Shown: positions 8,672-18,578 of the stretch, piece after piece
Numbering within the stretch: position 1 is the first letter of the stretch
How the letters are laid out: every line of letters starts with the position of its first letter
Origin: Trueperella bonasi
GTDB taxonomy: Bacteria > Actinomycetota > Actinomycetes > Actinomycetales > Actinomycetaceae
Reading direction: 5' to 3'
Assembly (NCBI RefSeq): GCF_030811535.1
Contig: NZ_JAUSQX010000001.1
Location: forward strand, 1,364,001-1,428,000
DNA: 64,000 nt
The notes under the pieces: model-generated
Database searches by the model: none
What the model was told of the DNA's origin: nothing
What the model saw: the letters and a program-made list of their open reading frames with translations, nothing else
Translations under genes and position numbers: made by a program

Positions 8672-9357
8672 TGGCAACGAATTACACGCCTGAAGTCGAA
8701 GCGCGTTTGCGCGCCGACGCCGAAGAGATCGTCGCCCGCTATCCGCAGTCACGCTCGGCCATCATGCCCCTGCTTCACCTCATTCAGTCCGAGGACGGCT
8801 TTTGTTCGCCGCGCGGTATCACTCTCGTGGCAGACATACTCGGGCTGACTCGTGCCCAGGTTTCCGCCGTCGCCACCTTCTACTCGCAGTACCGGCGCCG
8901 CCCCAACGGCGAATACAACGTGGGTGTGTGCACCAACGCGCTGTGTGCCGTGATGGGTGGGGATATCATCTGGGAAGAGCTGAGCGAATACGTGGGCATT
9001 GGCCACGATGAAACTACCGAAGATGGCAAGATCACCCTCGAGCAGCTCGAATGTAATGCCGGGTGTGATTACGCGCCGGTAGTGATGGTTAACTGGGAGT
9101 TCTTCGACAATCAGAATCCGACGTCCGCGAAACAAATCGTGGACGATATCCGTGCTGGGAACGATATCCAGCCAACCCGTGGCCCGAATAAGGTTCGTAC
9201 CTTCAAAGAAATTTCACGGGTTCTCGCAGGTTTTGAGGACGGGCTTGCCGACGAAGGCCCTGCGGGTGGCGATGCCACAATGGCAGGTTTGAAGATTGCC
9301 CGCGAACAGGGCTGGAGCGCACCCCAGCCGACACATGGGGAGGAAAGCAGTGACTGA
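8671..9357 (+). CDS. nuoE: NADH-quinone oxidoreductase subunit E
   Basis: The 24-kDa thioredoxin-like subunit (228 aa) holds the N1a [2Fe-2S] cluster. Ligands are seen as CTNALC (CxxxxC) and CNAGC (CxxxC). A C-terminal tail of about 50 residues beyond the core is rich in Gly and acidic residues. Its last 8 nt overlap the nuoF start. Confidence 0.95.
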   Translation: MATNYTPEVEARLRADAEEIVARYPQSRSAIMPLLHLIQSEDGFCSPRGITLVADILGLTRAQVSAVATFYSQYRRRPNGEYNVGVCTNALCAVMGGDIIWEELSEYVGIGHDETTEDGKITLEQLECNAGCDYAPVVMVNWEFFDNQNPTSAKQIVDDIRAGNDIQPTRGPNKVRTFKEISRVLAGFEDGLADEGPAGGDATMAGLKIAREQGWSAPQPTHGEESSD

Positions 9358-10690
9358 GTTCAGTACACCCGGCACGCTTGCGCCAGTGCTCAGCGACATT
9401 TGGGACAAGGAACGCTCGTGGTCGCTCGAGACCTACCGTGAAAACGGCGGCTATCAGGCAATTGCCAAAGCGTGGGAAATGTCCAAAGAAGAGGGCGCGA
9501 TCACGAATCTCGTGAAGGAATCCGGGCTGCGTGGGCGCGGTGGAGCGGGATTCCCGACCGGCTTGAAATGGTCCTTCCTTCCAGCTCCCGACGGCGGCCC
9601 GCGCTACCTCGTCGTGAACGCTGACGAATCAGAGCCGGGCACCTGCAAGGATATTCCGGTTTTGATGGCCAATCCGCACGTCCTGCTCGAAGGCATGATG
9701 ATCTGCATGATTGCTATAGGTGGCAACCACGGATTTATCTATTTGCGCGGCGAGGTCGTGCACGTCTACCGCCGCCTACTCGCCGCGGTTCGCGAAGCGC
9801 ACGAGGCCGGGTTGCTCGGCAAGGGCCTCGGGCCAAACGGGGACTATGATCTTGAGATCACGGTGCATGCCGGTGCCGGTGCCTACATTTGTGGTGAAGA
9901 AACAGCCCTCCTCGATTCGCTCGAAGGGCGGCGCGGCCAGCCGCGGCTCAAGCCCCCGTTCCCAGCTGTCGAAGGTCTTTATGCCCGCCCGACTGTCGTC
10001 AACAACGTTGAATCTATCGCGTCCGTTCCTGGAATTATCAACAACGGCCCCGACTGGTTTAAGAAGATGGGTGAAGACACGAAGAATTCTTCGGGCCACG
10101 GGCTGTTTTCCCTATCGGGCCACGTGAAGAATCCTGGCCAGTACGAAGCTCCGTTTGGTATCACGATGCGGGAACTGTTGGAGATGGCCGGCGGTATTCG
10201 TGACGGGCACGAGCTTAAGTTTTACGCGGTTGGCGGTTCCTCGGCGCCGCTATGCACCCCCGATCACCTCGACGTGCCACTCGGTTACGAAGAGGTCGCA
10301 GAATCGGGTTCGATGCTCGCAACCCGTGCAATTCAGGTCTTTGACGAAACCGTGTCAGTCGTGCGGGTCGTGTCCCGATGGACCGACTTCTACCAGCACG
10401 AATCGTGTGGCAAGTGCACGCCGTGCCGCGAGGGAACCTATTGGATGCGCCAGATTATGCATCGTTTCGAAGAGGGCCGCGGCCGGATGAGTGACATCGA
10501 TTTGCTGTATGAAATTGCCGGGAATATTTTCGGCCGCTCGTTCTGTGCGCTCGGTGACGCTGCGGCCACGCCCGTCCGATCCGCGATTGAGCTCTTCCGC
10601 TCAGAGTTTGAAGCGTGCACAACGACTCCGGTGGCCGAGCAGTTCCCACCCGAAAAGTCTGCACTCTTCCATGAAGTAGGTGTTCAATGA
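9350..10690 (+). CDS. nuoF: NADH-quinone oxidoreductase subunit F
   Basis: The 51-kDa subunit binds NADH and FMN and carries the N3 [4Fe-4S] cluster. Seen: the NADH-binding glycine block GRGGAGFPTGLKW, the FMN region VVNADESEPGTCKD, GAGAYICGEETAL, and the cluster ligands CGKCTPCREG with a later Cys in RSFCALGD. The chosen GTG (446 aa) has a strong GGGGAGG sequence 6 nt upstream and overlaps nuoE by 8 nt. The frame stays open 54 nt further upstream inside nuoE, but that stretch has no ribosome site. Confidence 0.95.
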   Translation: MTEFSTPGTLAPVLSDIWDKERSWSLETYRENGGYQAIAKAWEMSKEEGAITNLVKESGLRGRGGAGFPTGLKWSFLPAPDGGPRYLVVNADESEPGTCKDIPVLMANPHVLLEGMMICMIAIGGNHGFIYLRGEVVHVYRRLLAAVREAHEAGLLGKGLGPNGDYDLEITVHAGAGAYICGEETALLDSLEGRRGQPRLKPPFPAVEGLYARPTVVNNVESIASVPGIINNGPDWFKKMGEDTKNSSGHGLFSLSGHVKNPGQYEAPFGITMRELLEMAGGIRDGHELKFYAVGGSSAPLCTPDHLDVPLGYEEVAESGSMLATRAIQVFDETVSVVRVVSRWTDFYQHESCGKCTPCREGTYWMRQIMHRFEEGRGRMSDIDLLYEIAGNIFGRSFCALGDAAATPVRSAIELFRSEFEACTTTPVAEQFPPEKSALFHEVGVQ

Positions 10691-13269
10691 CAACCACGCA
10701 CAATGTGCCCGAAGAGCAGGTCACGCTCAAGATTGACGGCAAAGAAACATCCGTACCCAAGGGAACGCTGATCATTCGTGCCGCTGAGAAGATGGGCGTG
10801 CACATTCCGCGCTTTTGTGATCATCCGCTTCTTGCGCCAGCGGCCGCCTGCCGGCAGTGCCTAGTCGAAGTGGCCTCTCCAAATCGGGAGGGCGTGGTGC
10901 AAAAGATGCCCAAACCACAGCCGGCGTGCGCGGTTGCCGTCTCACCGGGCATGGAGGTTTACACCCAGGAGACATCCGAAGTTGCGGAAAAGGCTCAGCA
11001 CGGAATCATGGAGTTCCTGCTGATTAATCATCCGATGGACTGCCCGGTGTGTGATAAGGGCGGTGAGTGCCCGCTGCAAAACCAGGCGATGACGGATGGC
11101 CGTGCCCAGTCGCGCTTCATTGATATGAAACGCACCTATCCCAAGCCAATCTCCGTATCGCCGCAAATTCTCCTCGACCGTGACCGCTGCATCCTGTGCC
11201 AGCGCTGCACACGGTTTTCCGAAGAGATAGCGGGCGATGCCTTTATCCAGCTGCAGGGCCGCGCGGGCGGATCGCCCGGCTTGGACGTACATGGCCTGCA
11301 CGGTTCCCAAATTGGTAATTTTGATGCCTCCATTCTCGGTTTCACAGATGCGGACGGTAACGAGGCGCCCGTCGTCGCCAACGATTACGCCGGTCCAAGT
11401 GGAGCGCTTGGCCGCGAGGTAGGTTTTGCCGCCGGCCCGGTTGAGCCCGCGGAAATGGACGTGACGGGCAAACCATTCTCGTCCTACTTCTCTGGCAACG
11501 TCATCCAAATTTGCCCGGTTGGTGCTCTCACCTCCGCGGCCTACCGATTCCGGGCACGCCCCTTCGATCTGGTTTCCGTGCCCTCAGTGACCGAGCACGA
11601 TGCCTCCGGCGCTGCAATTCGCGTTGACTACCGACGCGGAACGGTTGTTCGGCGGCTCGCCCAAGAGGATATGGACGTCAACGAATCGTGGATTACCGAC
11701 AAGGATCGGTTTGCGTTCCGTTGGCAGACTGGTCCAGATCGACTGAAGTACCCGCGCGTGGCCGCCGAACCTGAGGGGCCGACGTCGTGGTTTGAAGCGC
11801 TCGATGCCGCCGCGGACGGGCTTTTGGCGGCGAAAGAAAAGGGCGTGGGCCTGATTATCGGTGGGCGGCTCACGCTGGAAGATGCCTACGCATACTCGAA
11901 ATTTGCTCGGGTCGTACTCGAAACAAACGACATTGATTTCCGCACCCGTGCGGCCTCGGCTGAAGAAGATGCTTTCCTTGCCGCACACGTTGCCGGCACC
12001 GATCTTGGTATAACGTACGCCGACCTTGAAAAGGCCAGCCATGTTCTGACCGTTGGATTGGAAGCGGAAGACGAAATCGGAACGGTTTTCTTGCGGCTCC
12101 GCAAGGGAACACTGGCAAAGACCACCTCCGTGTCGGTTATTTCCGCGTACGAAACGCTCGGTACATCCAAGATGAAGGCGCGTTTTATCCCGGCAGCGCC
12201 CGGAGCCGAGGCCGAGGTCCTCAATGCGATCAACGACGCCGGTGAGCTCGGCGACGTTTTTGACGACCTGAACGCCGAGGGGAGCGTCATCCTGGTTGGC
12301 GAACGTGCTGCCGATACGACCGGAGTGCTCACGGCTGCACGTAGACTCGCCGAGCGCACGGGTGCACGTATCGCGTGGATCCCACGTCGTGCGGGTGACC
12401 GAGCGGCAATCGATGCCGGCGCAATGGCAAACCTCCTCCCGGGTGGACGCCAAGTGAGCGATTCTGAGGCCCGTATTGATGCGGCCGCAGTTTGGGGTGT
12501 GCAGGCACTGCCACAAACCCCGGGCCGGTCAACCGAGCAGATGCTTCAGGCCGCTAAGAATGGTGAGCTGGGAGCGCTTATCCTCGGTGGTGTCGAATTG
12601 GCTGATTTGCCCGTCGGCGCCGAAGAGGCGCTCAAGAATGTTTTCGTGGTCCAGCTTGAGGTTCGCGACACCGAGACTACCGGCCTTGCCGACGTCGTTC
12701 TTCCCGTAGCGCCAACCTCCGAAAAGGGTGGCACGTTCATCAATTGGGAAGGGCGGTTGCGCCCGTTTGGTCAGTCGATCGTGTCGAAGAACCTTCCAGA
12801 TCGCCGCGTCTTGCACGATTTGGCGGCGGAAATGGATGTTGACCTCGGGCTGGCAACGCTGGCAGAAGCCGTCGATGAAATGGCCGAGCTACGGCGCTGG
12901 GATGGCAAGCGAGCAGAATTTCTCGATGCCGAAGTCGCAGCGATGCCCGCTATTGGCGCTGGACAAGCAGTCCTGGCGTCATGGAAGCAAATGATCGACG
13001 CTGGCGCGCTACTTGGCCACGAACCGCATTTGGCCAAGACGGCTCGGAAACCTGTTGCCGTCATGTCTGAAAAGACGGCACGGGACGCTGAGATTTCTGG
13101 CGCGGTCACCATTACCGGCCCGCTCGGTTCCATCACGCTCGATGCCGTCACGGTGAATATGCCCGACGGCGTTGTGTGGGTACCGCAAAATTCCATCGGC
13201 TGCCAGATCCGTAGCATCGGTAGCCGGGCCGGCGACGTCGTCGCCATCAGCACGGAGGTAGCAAAGTGA
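10687..13269 (+). CDS. nuoG: NADH-quinone oxidoreductase subunit G
   Basis: The large iron-sulfur subunit (860 aa). The N-terminal ferredoxin part carries ligands for N1b (Cys44, 55, 58, 81), N5 (His105, Cys119, 122, 128) and N4 (Cys168, 171, 174 and 276). A molybdopterin-oxidoreductase-like domain without cofactor follows. Between the third and fourth N4 cysteines there is an insertion of roughly 70 residues (about 190-262), rich in Gly, Asp and Pro, compared with the short connection in Thermus or E. coli enzymes. It starts in an ATGA overlap with nuoF. Confidence 0.94.
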   Translation: MTTTHNVPEEQVTLKIDGKETSVPKGTLIIRAAEKMGVHIPRFCDHPLLAPAAACRQCLVEVASPNREGVVQKMPKPQPACAVAVSPGMEVYTQETSEVAEKAQHGIMEFLLINHPMDCPVCDKGGECPLQNQAMTDGRAQSRFIDMKRTYPKPISVSPQILLDRDRCILCQRCTRFSEEIAGDAFIQLQGRAGGSPGLDVHGLHGSQIGNFDASILGFTDADGNEAPVVANDYAGPSGALGREVGFAAGPVEPAEMDVTGKPFSSYFSGNVIQICPVGALTSAAYRFRARPFDLVSVPSVTEHDASGAAIRVDYRRGTVVRRLAQEDMDVNESWITDKDRFAFRWQTGPDRLKYPRVAAEPEGPTSWFEALDAAADGLLAAKEKGVGLIIGGRLTLEDAYAYSKFARVVLETNDIDFRTRAASAEEDAFLAAHVAGTDLGITYADLEKASHVLTVGLEAEDEIGTVFLRLRKGTLAKTTSVSVISAYETLGTSKMKARFIPAAPGAEAEVLNAINDAGELGDVFDDLNAEGSVILVGERAADTTGVLTAARRLAERTGARIAWIPRRAGDRAAIDAGAMANLLPGGRQVSDSEARIDAAAVWGVQALPQTPGRSTEQMLQAAKNGELGALILGGVELADLPVGAEEALKNVFVVQLEVRDTETTGLADVVLPVAPTSEKGGTFINWEGRLRPFGQSIVSKNLPDRRVLHDLAAEMDVDLGLATLAEAVDEMAELRRWDGKRAEFLDAEVAAMPAIGAGQAVLASWKQMIDAGALLGHEPHLAKTARKPVAVMSEKTARDAEISGAVTITGPLGSITLDAVTVNMPDGVVWVPQNSIGCQIRSIGSRAGDVVAISTEVAK

Positions 13270-14591
13270 ATCCGGTGATTTTTGCCAATGGGGGAGTAGC
13301 CGCGGACTTTAGCCAAGATACGTGGTGGATCTGGGTGATCAAGGCCGTGGCCATCATCCTGTTTCTCATCTTCTCCGTGATTTTCGCGCTGTGGTTCGAA
13401 CGCCGGCTGCTTGCCCGCATGCAAAACCGCCTTGGCCCAAACACTGTGGGCCCCCTCGGGCTTGGGCAGTCCTTCCCCGATGCTCTGAAGCTCATGCTCA
13501 AGGAAGATTTCTGGCTAGCGGGGGCCGACAAGGTGATCTACGCGATTGCCCCCGTGATCTCGGCGCTGTGCGCGTTCACGGTCATGGCGGTAATTCCTCT
13601 TGGCCCGAATGTCTCCATGTTCGGAATTAACACTCCCGTCCAACTTGCGGATTCACCGGTGGCGATGCTGTTCGTGCTTGCCGTAGCTGCGCTCGGTGAG
13701 TACGGCATGGTACTCGGCGGTTGGGCTGCAAAATCGACGTTCCCGCTCTATGGTTCGGTGCGTGCAGCCACACAGATGATCTCTTACGAGCTTGCCCAGG
13801 GGCTGTCACTGGTTACCGTTTTCGTGATGGCCGGAACCATGTCAACTTCTGGCATCGTTGCTAGCCAGGCGGGGCTGTGGAACATTATCCTCGTCCTTCC
13901 AGCTTTCATGATTTTCTTCGTCACCATGTTCGGTGGCACCAACCGCCTCCCCTTCGACCTTCCCGAGGCTGAAGGTGAAATCGTCGCGGGACCGCACCTG
14001 GAGTACTCGTCGATGAAGTTCGCCTGGTACTACCTGTCCGAATACATCAACATGCTCAACATGTCGATGCTTGCAACCACCCTGTTCCTTGGCGGATGGC
14101 GCTCCGGGCCGATCCTGACATGGATCTTCGGCCTGTGGGGCGGCGATCCGAATCAGGGCTGGTTCCCCGTGCTCGTATTCATCGCCAAGACCTGGGTCTT
14201 TATGGGTATTTTCGTCTGGGTTCGAGGCACGCTGCTGAGATTCCGTTACGACCAGTTCATGCACCTTGGATGGAAGGGCCTTATTCCTGCCGCACTTGGT
14301 TGGATGGTGGTCGTCATGGCCGTGATCGCGGTCGATATCGCAGTCGGAATCAACGTGCGTAACGTGATAGTTATCCTTTCGATCGGCTACGCACTCATCA
14401 TGCTCATCTGGGCGTTTGGTGAGGACGACGTCCAAAAGAGCGATGAGGAAATTATTGCCGAGCGCGAGCGCCAAGAATTCGACGGCTTTGAAAACGGCTA
14501 TCCGGTGCCGCCACTTCCTGGCCAACACCTACCGCCATCGCCGCGAGAACGCGCTGAAGTTCCAACGCTTGAGGAGGCTGACAATGTCTGA
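13266..14591 (+). CDS. nuoH: NADH-quinone oxidoreductase subunit H
   Basis: A membrane subunit (441 aa, GTG start) at the junction of the arms, forming part of the quinone channel. About eight or nine hydrophobic segments are visible, with the family signature [13 protein letters not shown] and the acidic loop [20 protein letters not shown] hydrophilic tail of about 60 residues follows the last helix. It overlaps nuoG by 4 nt and nuoI by 8 nt. Confidence 0.95.
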   Translation: MNPVIFANGGVAADFSQDTWWIWVIKAVAIILFLIFSVIFALWFERRLLARMQNRLGPNTVGPLGLGQSFPDALKLMLKEDFWLAGADKVIYAIAPVISALCAFTVMAVIPLGPNVSMFGINTPVQLADSPVAMLFVLAVAALGEYGMVLGGWAAKSTFPLYGSVRAATQMISYELAQGLSLVTVFVMAGTMSTSGIVASQAGLWNIILVLPAFMIFFVTMFGGTNRLPFDLPEAEGEIVAGPHLEYSSMKFAWYYLSEYINMLNMSMLATTLFLGGWRSGPILTWIFGLWGGDPNQGWFPVLVFIAKTWVFMGIFVWVRGTLLRFRYDQFMHLGWKGLIPAALGWMVVVMAVIAVDIAVGINVRNVIVILSIGYALIMLIWAFGEDDVQKSDEEIIAERERQEFDGFENGYPVPPLPGQHLPPSPRERAEVPTLEEADNV

Positions 14592-15282
14592 AGAAAATAA
14601 GAACCAGCCACGTTTCCAGCAGCCGGATCCGGCACTGTACGGGCCGACCAAGAAAGGGCCAATCGCGCGTTTTCTTAACCCCGTTGCCGGCTTTGGAGTA
14701 ACGTTTTCCACTATTTTTCGCCCCGTCGTAACCGAACAGTACCCCTACGAAAAGGTGCCTACCCGCCCGCGTTATCACGGACTTCACAAGCTCAACCGCT
14801 ACGCGGACGGATTGGAAAAATGCATTGGTTGCGAACTGTGCGCCTGGGCTTGCCCGGCTGACGCGATTTACGTTGAAGCCGGTGCGAATACGCCGGGTGC
14901 CCAATACTCGCCCGGTGAGCGTTACGGCAAGGTTTATCAAATCAATTATTTGCGCTGTATTTTCTGTGCCTTCTGCATCCAAGCGTGCCCAACTCGCGCG
15001 CTGACGATGACGAACGAGTACGAAATTACGGGACCGACCCGCGAGGGCATGATTTACGAGAAGGACCAACTTTTGGTGCCTCTTGCCGAAGGCATGCTGA
15101 ACCCGCCGCACCCAATGGTCGAGGGAACGACCGATGCGGATTACTACCGCGGCAAGGTGACCGGCCCTACTCAGGAGCAAATTGATTGGGTAGCCGAAAA
15201 CCGACCCGATGATCCGTCCCTACCCAAGGCCCGTGCCACCCAGGACGAGACGCGAGCCGCGCAGAAAGTCGAGGCTAACTAA
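14584..15282 (+). CDS. nuoI: NADH-quinone oxidoreductase subunit I
   Basis: A ferredoxin-like subunit with clusters N6a and N6b. The two 8-iron motifs are [12 protein letters not shown] and [16 protein letters not shown]. The chosen ATG gives 232 aa, has GAGGAGG upstream, and overlaps the end of nuoH by 8 nt; the open frame upstream of it lies within nuoH and is not needed. The acidic C-terminal tail extends past the conserved domain. Confidence 0.95.
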   Translation: MSEENKNQPRFQQPDPALYGPTKKGPIARFLNPVAGFGVTFSTIFRPVVTEQYPYEKVPTRPRYHGLHKLNRYADGLEKCIGCELCAWACPADAIYVEAGANTPGAQYSPGERYGKVYQINYLRCIFCAFCIQACPTRALTMTNEYEITGPTREGMIYEKDQLLVPLAEGMLNPPHPMVEGTTDADYYRGKVTGPTQEQIDWVAENRPDDPSLPKARATQDETRAAQKVEAN

Positions 15283-16296
15283 ATGTTGGAGATTTCTGTT
15301 GGCGAGATGATCATCTTCGGCGTTGCCGCCGTTGCCATGGTCCTGCTTGCCATTTACGGACTTTTGATTGCTCGCAAGGCGGTGTATTCGGTTGTGTGCG
15401 TCATCTTCATCATGGTGGGTTTGGCGATCATTTACACCGCGTTGGAAGCACCCTTTATGGGGGTCGCGCAAGTAGTGGTTTACACGGGCGCGATTTTGAT
15501 GATGTTCCTCTTCGTGCTCATGTTGATTGGTGTCGACTCGGCTGATTCGAGCCATGAAACGCTGAAAGCTCAACGCCCGATTGCCGCGGTCGGTGGGATC
15601 GGAATCGCTGCTATCCTCATCGGAGTTGTCATCGGTGCGGCCAATCCTGAGGCGATAGGCCTCGCGGCGGCCAATGCCGAAGGTAATCCGACAGGTATCG
15701 CGAAATCGATCTTTTCCAATCACGTACTAACCCTTCAGCTCACGGGCACGCTCCTCGTGGTTGCGGCACTCGGTGCTATGACGCTCACGCACAAGGATCG
15801 ACTCCGCCCGATCGTCAAGCAAGAAGAGCGTGCACACCGTTCCGTTCGAGATTTCACTACCAAGGGAACCCACATCGGTAACAAACCGAATCCGGGCGTT
15901 TATGCCGAATCTAATTCGTCCGCTAACCCGGCACTCACCGCCTATGGAAATCCCGAGCCGGGCTCGGTTAATCGCGTGCTCCAAGTGCGCGGTCAGGTTC
16001 GCACGGTCGGTGAGATTTCACCCAAGACGGTCGAACGTATCGCGACAGGCGAGGGTGTATCCGGCCCGAGCACATATGGAAAGGTTGGTCGTTCTTCACT
16101 CATGGGAATGCCAGGAGAAATCGCCCCCGATCACGACGCCGCACTCAAGCGCCTCGAAGAGCTCGAATCCGGAGGCCAGCGTGATGAAATCGATGCGGCT
16201 CCAGATGTTGACGTGCCCAGCGCTGGAGAAGTGGCCGCTAAAGGGGAAATGAAAGACGATCAGACCGATACCACACACTCGGAGGAGGGGCGCTGA
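15283..16296 (+). CDS. nuoJ: NADH-quinone oxidoreductase subunit J with long cytoplasmic tail
   Basis: A membrane subunit (337 aa). The first 170 residues form the five-helix NuoJ core, with [20 protein letters not shown] as the conserved helix. About 165 further residues are hydrophilic, contain Ala/Pro/Glu-rich stretches and have no recognised domain; E. coli NuoJ ends near residue 184. Such tails occur in other actinobacteria but this one is long. The start directly follows the nuoI stop, and the stop overlaps nuoK (TGATG). Confidence 0.93.
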   Translation: MLEISVGEMIIFGVAAVAMVLLAIYGLLIARKAVYSVVCVIFIMVGLAIIYTALEAPFMGVAQVVVYTGAILMMFLFVLMLIGVDSADSSHETLKAQRPIAAVGGIGIAAILIGVVIGAANPEAIGLAAANAEGNPTGIAKSIFSNHVLTLQLTGTLLVVAALGAMTLTHKDRLRPIVKQEERAHRSVRDFTTKGTHIGNKPNPGVYAESNSSANPALTAYGNPEPGSVNRVLQVRGQVRTVGEISPKTVERIATGEGVSGPSTYGKVGRSSLMGMPGEIAPDHDAALKRLEELESGGQRDEIDAAPDVDVPSAGEVAAKGEMKDDQTDTTHSEEGR

Positions 16297-16595
16297 TGGA
16301 TCTCATGGCTTATGTGATCCTCGGGATCATCCTCTTCGTGATCGGTGGGGCAGCGGTGCTCACCCGGCGAAACGCGGTCGTCGCGCTGCTGGGAGTTGAA
16401 ATCATGCTCAACTCCTGCAACCTCGTTCTCATCACTTTCTCTCGCATGTGGGGAAACCTCGAAGGCCAGGTCTTCGCCTTTTTCGTCATGGTTGTAGCAG
16501 CCGCTGAAGTGGTTGTCGGCCTTGCCATTATTGTGTCCATTTTCCGAACCCGCAGGTCCGCATCGCTTGACGGCGCGAATCTGATGAAAAACTGA
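16296..16595 (+). CDS. nuoK: NADH-quinone oxidoreductase subunit K
   Basis: A 99-residue membrane subunit with three helices, part of the proton-pumping arm. It contains the conserved membrane glutamates in [14 protein letters not shown] and in [12 protein letters not shown]. Length is typical for the family. It starts in the nuoJ stop and is followed by 18 nt before nuoL. Confidence 0.95.
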   Translation: MDLMAYVILGIILFVIGGAAVLTRRNAVVALLGVEIMLNSCNLVLITFSRMWGNLEGQVFAFFVMVVAAAEVVVGLAIIVSIFRTRRSASLDGANLMKN

Positions 16596-16613
16596 CGAAA
16601 GCAGGTGTGATCA

Positions 16614-18563
16614 TTGACAAATGATTTTTTTGCACTAAACACCGCGGACGTCGGGCAAGCGACGGGCGCGGCAGACATGATCTGGTTAACCGTAGCCATT
16701 CCGCTGATCAGCTTTGCGATCCTCCTCCTTGCCGGGCGCAGGGCAGATAAATGGGGGCACTGGCTGGCGATAGGCGCTTCGACGGCATCTTTCGCGATTG
16801 GCCTAGCTGCCACTATCCAGTTGCTTGGCATGGACGCGGGCTCGCGCGTGGTCGAATCCACGCTCTACACCTGGGTGCCCGCGGTGGGGGATTTCTCCAT
16901 CGACTTTGGTACTCGAGTTGATCCGTTGTCGATAACCTTCGTCATGCTCGTGACCTTCGTGGGCACGCTCATCCACATCTATTCCGTGTCCTACATGGAA
17001 CATGATCCGGATCGACGTCGCTTCTTTGCCTATCTGAATCTGTTCGTCGCTGCGATGCTCTTGCTCGTGCTCGGTAACTCCTACGCGGTGCTGTTCTTCG
17101 GCTGGGAAGGCGTCGGCCTTGCATCGTACTTGCTCATCTCATTCTGGAATCAAGTTCCGGAATACGCGACGGCGGGTAAGAAGGCATTCATCATGAACCG
17201 CGTGGGCGATCTTGGCATGCTGATCGCCATGATGGGCATGATCAACCTGTTTGGCTCCGTGACCTTCACCGACGTTTCGGTGGGAGTAGCCGGAGTTTCA
17301 GAAGGTTCAGCCACGTTTATTGGCATCTTCTTGTTGCTGGCTGCCTGCGGTAAGTCAGCGCAGTTCCCGCTACAGGCGTGGCTCGGTGACGCGATGGCAG
17401 GCCCCACCCCGGTTTCAGCCCTCATCCACGCGGCCACCATGGTTACGGCCGGCGTCTACCTGATGGTACGTTCCGGTGCCGTCTACGAGGCCGCTCCAAC
17501 GGCCGCGCTCGTGGTTGCGCTTATCGGACTGATCACGCTGGTCTTCGGAGCTATCGTGGGCGCGGCGAAGGACGACATGAAGAAGGTCCTCGCGGCCTCA
17601 ACCATGTCGCAGATTGGCTATATGATGCTCGCTGCCGGGCTCGGTCCGGTAGGGGCAGGATTCGCCATCTTCCACCTTGTCACCCACGGTTTCTTCAAAG
17701 CGAACATGTTCCTCGGTGCTGGCGCCGTCATGCATGCGATGGACGACGAAGTCGACATTCGTGGCTTTGGCGGCTTAGGCAAGCACATGAAGATCACGTA
17801 CTACACCTTCCTCGCCGGCTATCTTGCGATTATCGGTTTTCCGTTCCTTTCCGGGTTCTATTCGAAAGACAAGATTATTGAGATCGCCTTCACCGGCGAC
17901 GGCGCTCAGCCTTGGATCTTCGGTGGCATTACCGTCGTCGTGGCCGGCCTGACGGCCTTCTACATGTCGCGGCTATTCTTCGGAATCTTCCTGGGTAAGG
18001 AGCGGTGGACGAGCGAGGGTGCGGATGCAAAGCAGCCGCACGATCCGTCACCGCTGATGTGGGTTCCGATGGCGCTTCTTGCCCTTGGCTCCCTCGGATT
18101 GGGCGCGGTATTGAACTACACCGGCTTCCTTACGTGGCTCGAACCGGCCATCGGACACGTGCCCCACGAAGATCCGGTCCTTTCGATTCCTGTCATCACC
18201 ACGATCACCTTGGTTTCCGTTGCAATTGGTGTGGGTATCGCATGGAAGATGTACCTTGCCAGCCCGATGCCGAAAGTTGCGCCGGAAGGATCCGGTTTGA
18301 CCCGCGCGGCGAGAAGCGATCTTTACCAGGATACGGTCAACGAGAACCTGTTCATGAAGCCCGGTATCGCGATCGTGGCCGCAACTGATGCCGCAGATCG
18401 CACGATGATCGATGGCGTTGTGGAAGGGGTCGGCAAGGGTGCTCCGGCACTTGGCCGCGCCGTTGGAAAGTTGCAAACCGGTTACGTTCGTAATTACGCG
18501 AGCTACGTCTCGATCGGCCTGGTTATCGCCCTTATCGCTGTCGTTGCGTCGGTAGCGTTCTAG
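16614..18563 (+). CDS. nuoL: NADH-quinone oxidoreductase subunit L
   Basis: An antiporter-like proton pump subunit (649 aa) with about 16 hydrophobic segments, including the broken-helix regions and the lateral helix typical of NuoL. Family blocks: GWEGVGLASYLLISFW, LGDAMAGPTPVSALIHAATMV and GFPFLSGFYSKDKI. The start is TTG, preceded by a weak AGGTG; no ATG or GTG in frame fits better. It is the only nuo gene with a clear gap on both sides. Confidence 0.94.
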   Translation: MTNDFFALNTADVGQATGAADMIWLTVAIPLISFAILLLAGRRADKWGHWLAIGASTASFAIGLAATIQLLGMDAGSRVVESTLYTWVPAVGDFSIDFGTRVDPLSITFVMLVTFVGTLIHIYSVSYMEHDPDRRRFFAYLNLFVAAMLLLVLGNSYAVLFFGWEGVGLASYLLISFWNQVPEYATAGKKAFIMNRVGDLGMLIAMMGMINLFGSVTFTDVSVGVAGVSEGSATFIGIFLLLAACGKSAQFPLQAWLGDAMAGPTPVSALIHAATMVTAGVYLMVRSGAVYEAAPTAALVVALIGLITLVFGAIVGAAKDDMKKVLAASTMSQIGYMMLAAGLGPVGAGFAIFHLVTHGFFKANMFLGAGAVMHAMDDEVDIRGFGGLGKHMKITYYTFLAGYLAIIGFPFLSGFYSKDKIIEIAFTGDGAQPWIFGGITVVVAGLTAFYMSRLFFGIFLGKERWTSEGADAKQPHDPSPLMWVPMALLALGSLGLGAVLNYTGFLTWLEPAIGHVPHEDPVLSIPVITTITLVSVAIGVGIAWKMYLASPMPKVAPEGSGLTRAARSDLYQDTVNENLFMKPGIAIVAATDAADRTMIDGVVEGVGKGAPALGRAVGKLQTGYVRNYASYVSIGLVIALIAVVASVAF

Positions 18564-18578
18564 GGCTTGGAGGGGACT

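Noticed and set aside
9296-9349. Extended NuoF start inside nuoE
   Set aside because: The upstream codons have no ribosome site and do not resemble NuoF; GTG at 9350 follows GGGGAGG.
14416-14583. Extended NuoI start inside nuoH
   Set aside because: The extra 56 codons overlap nuoH in another frame and do not look like NuoI; ATG at 14584 has GAGGAGG.
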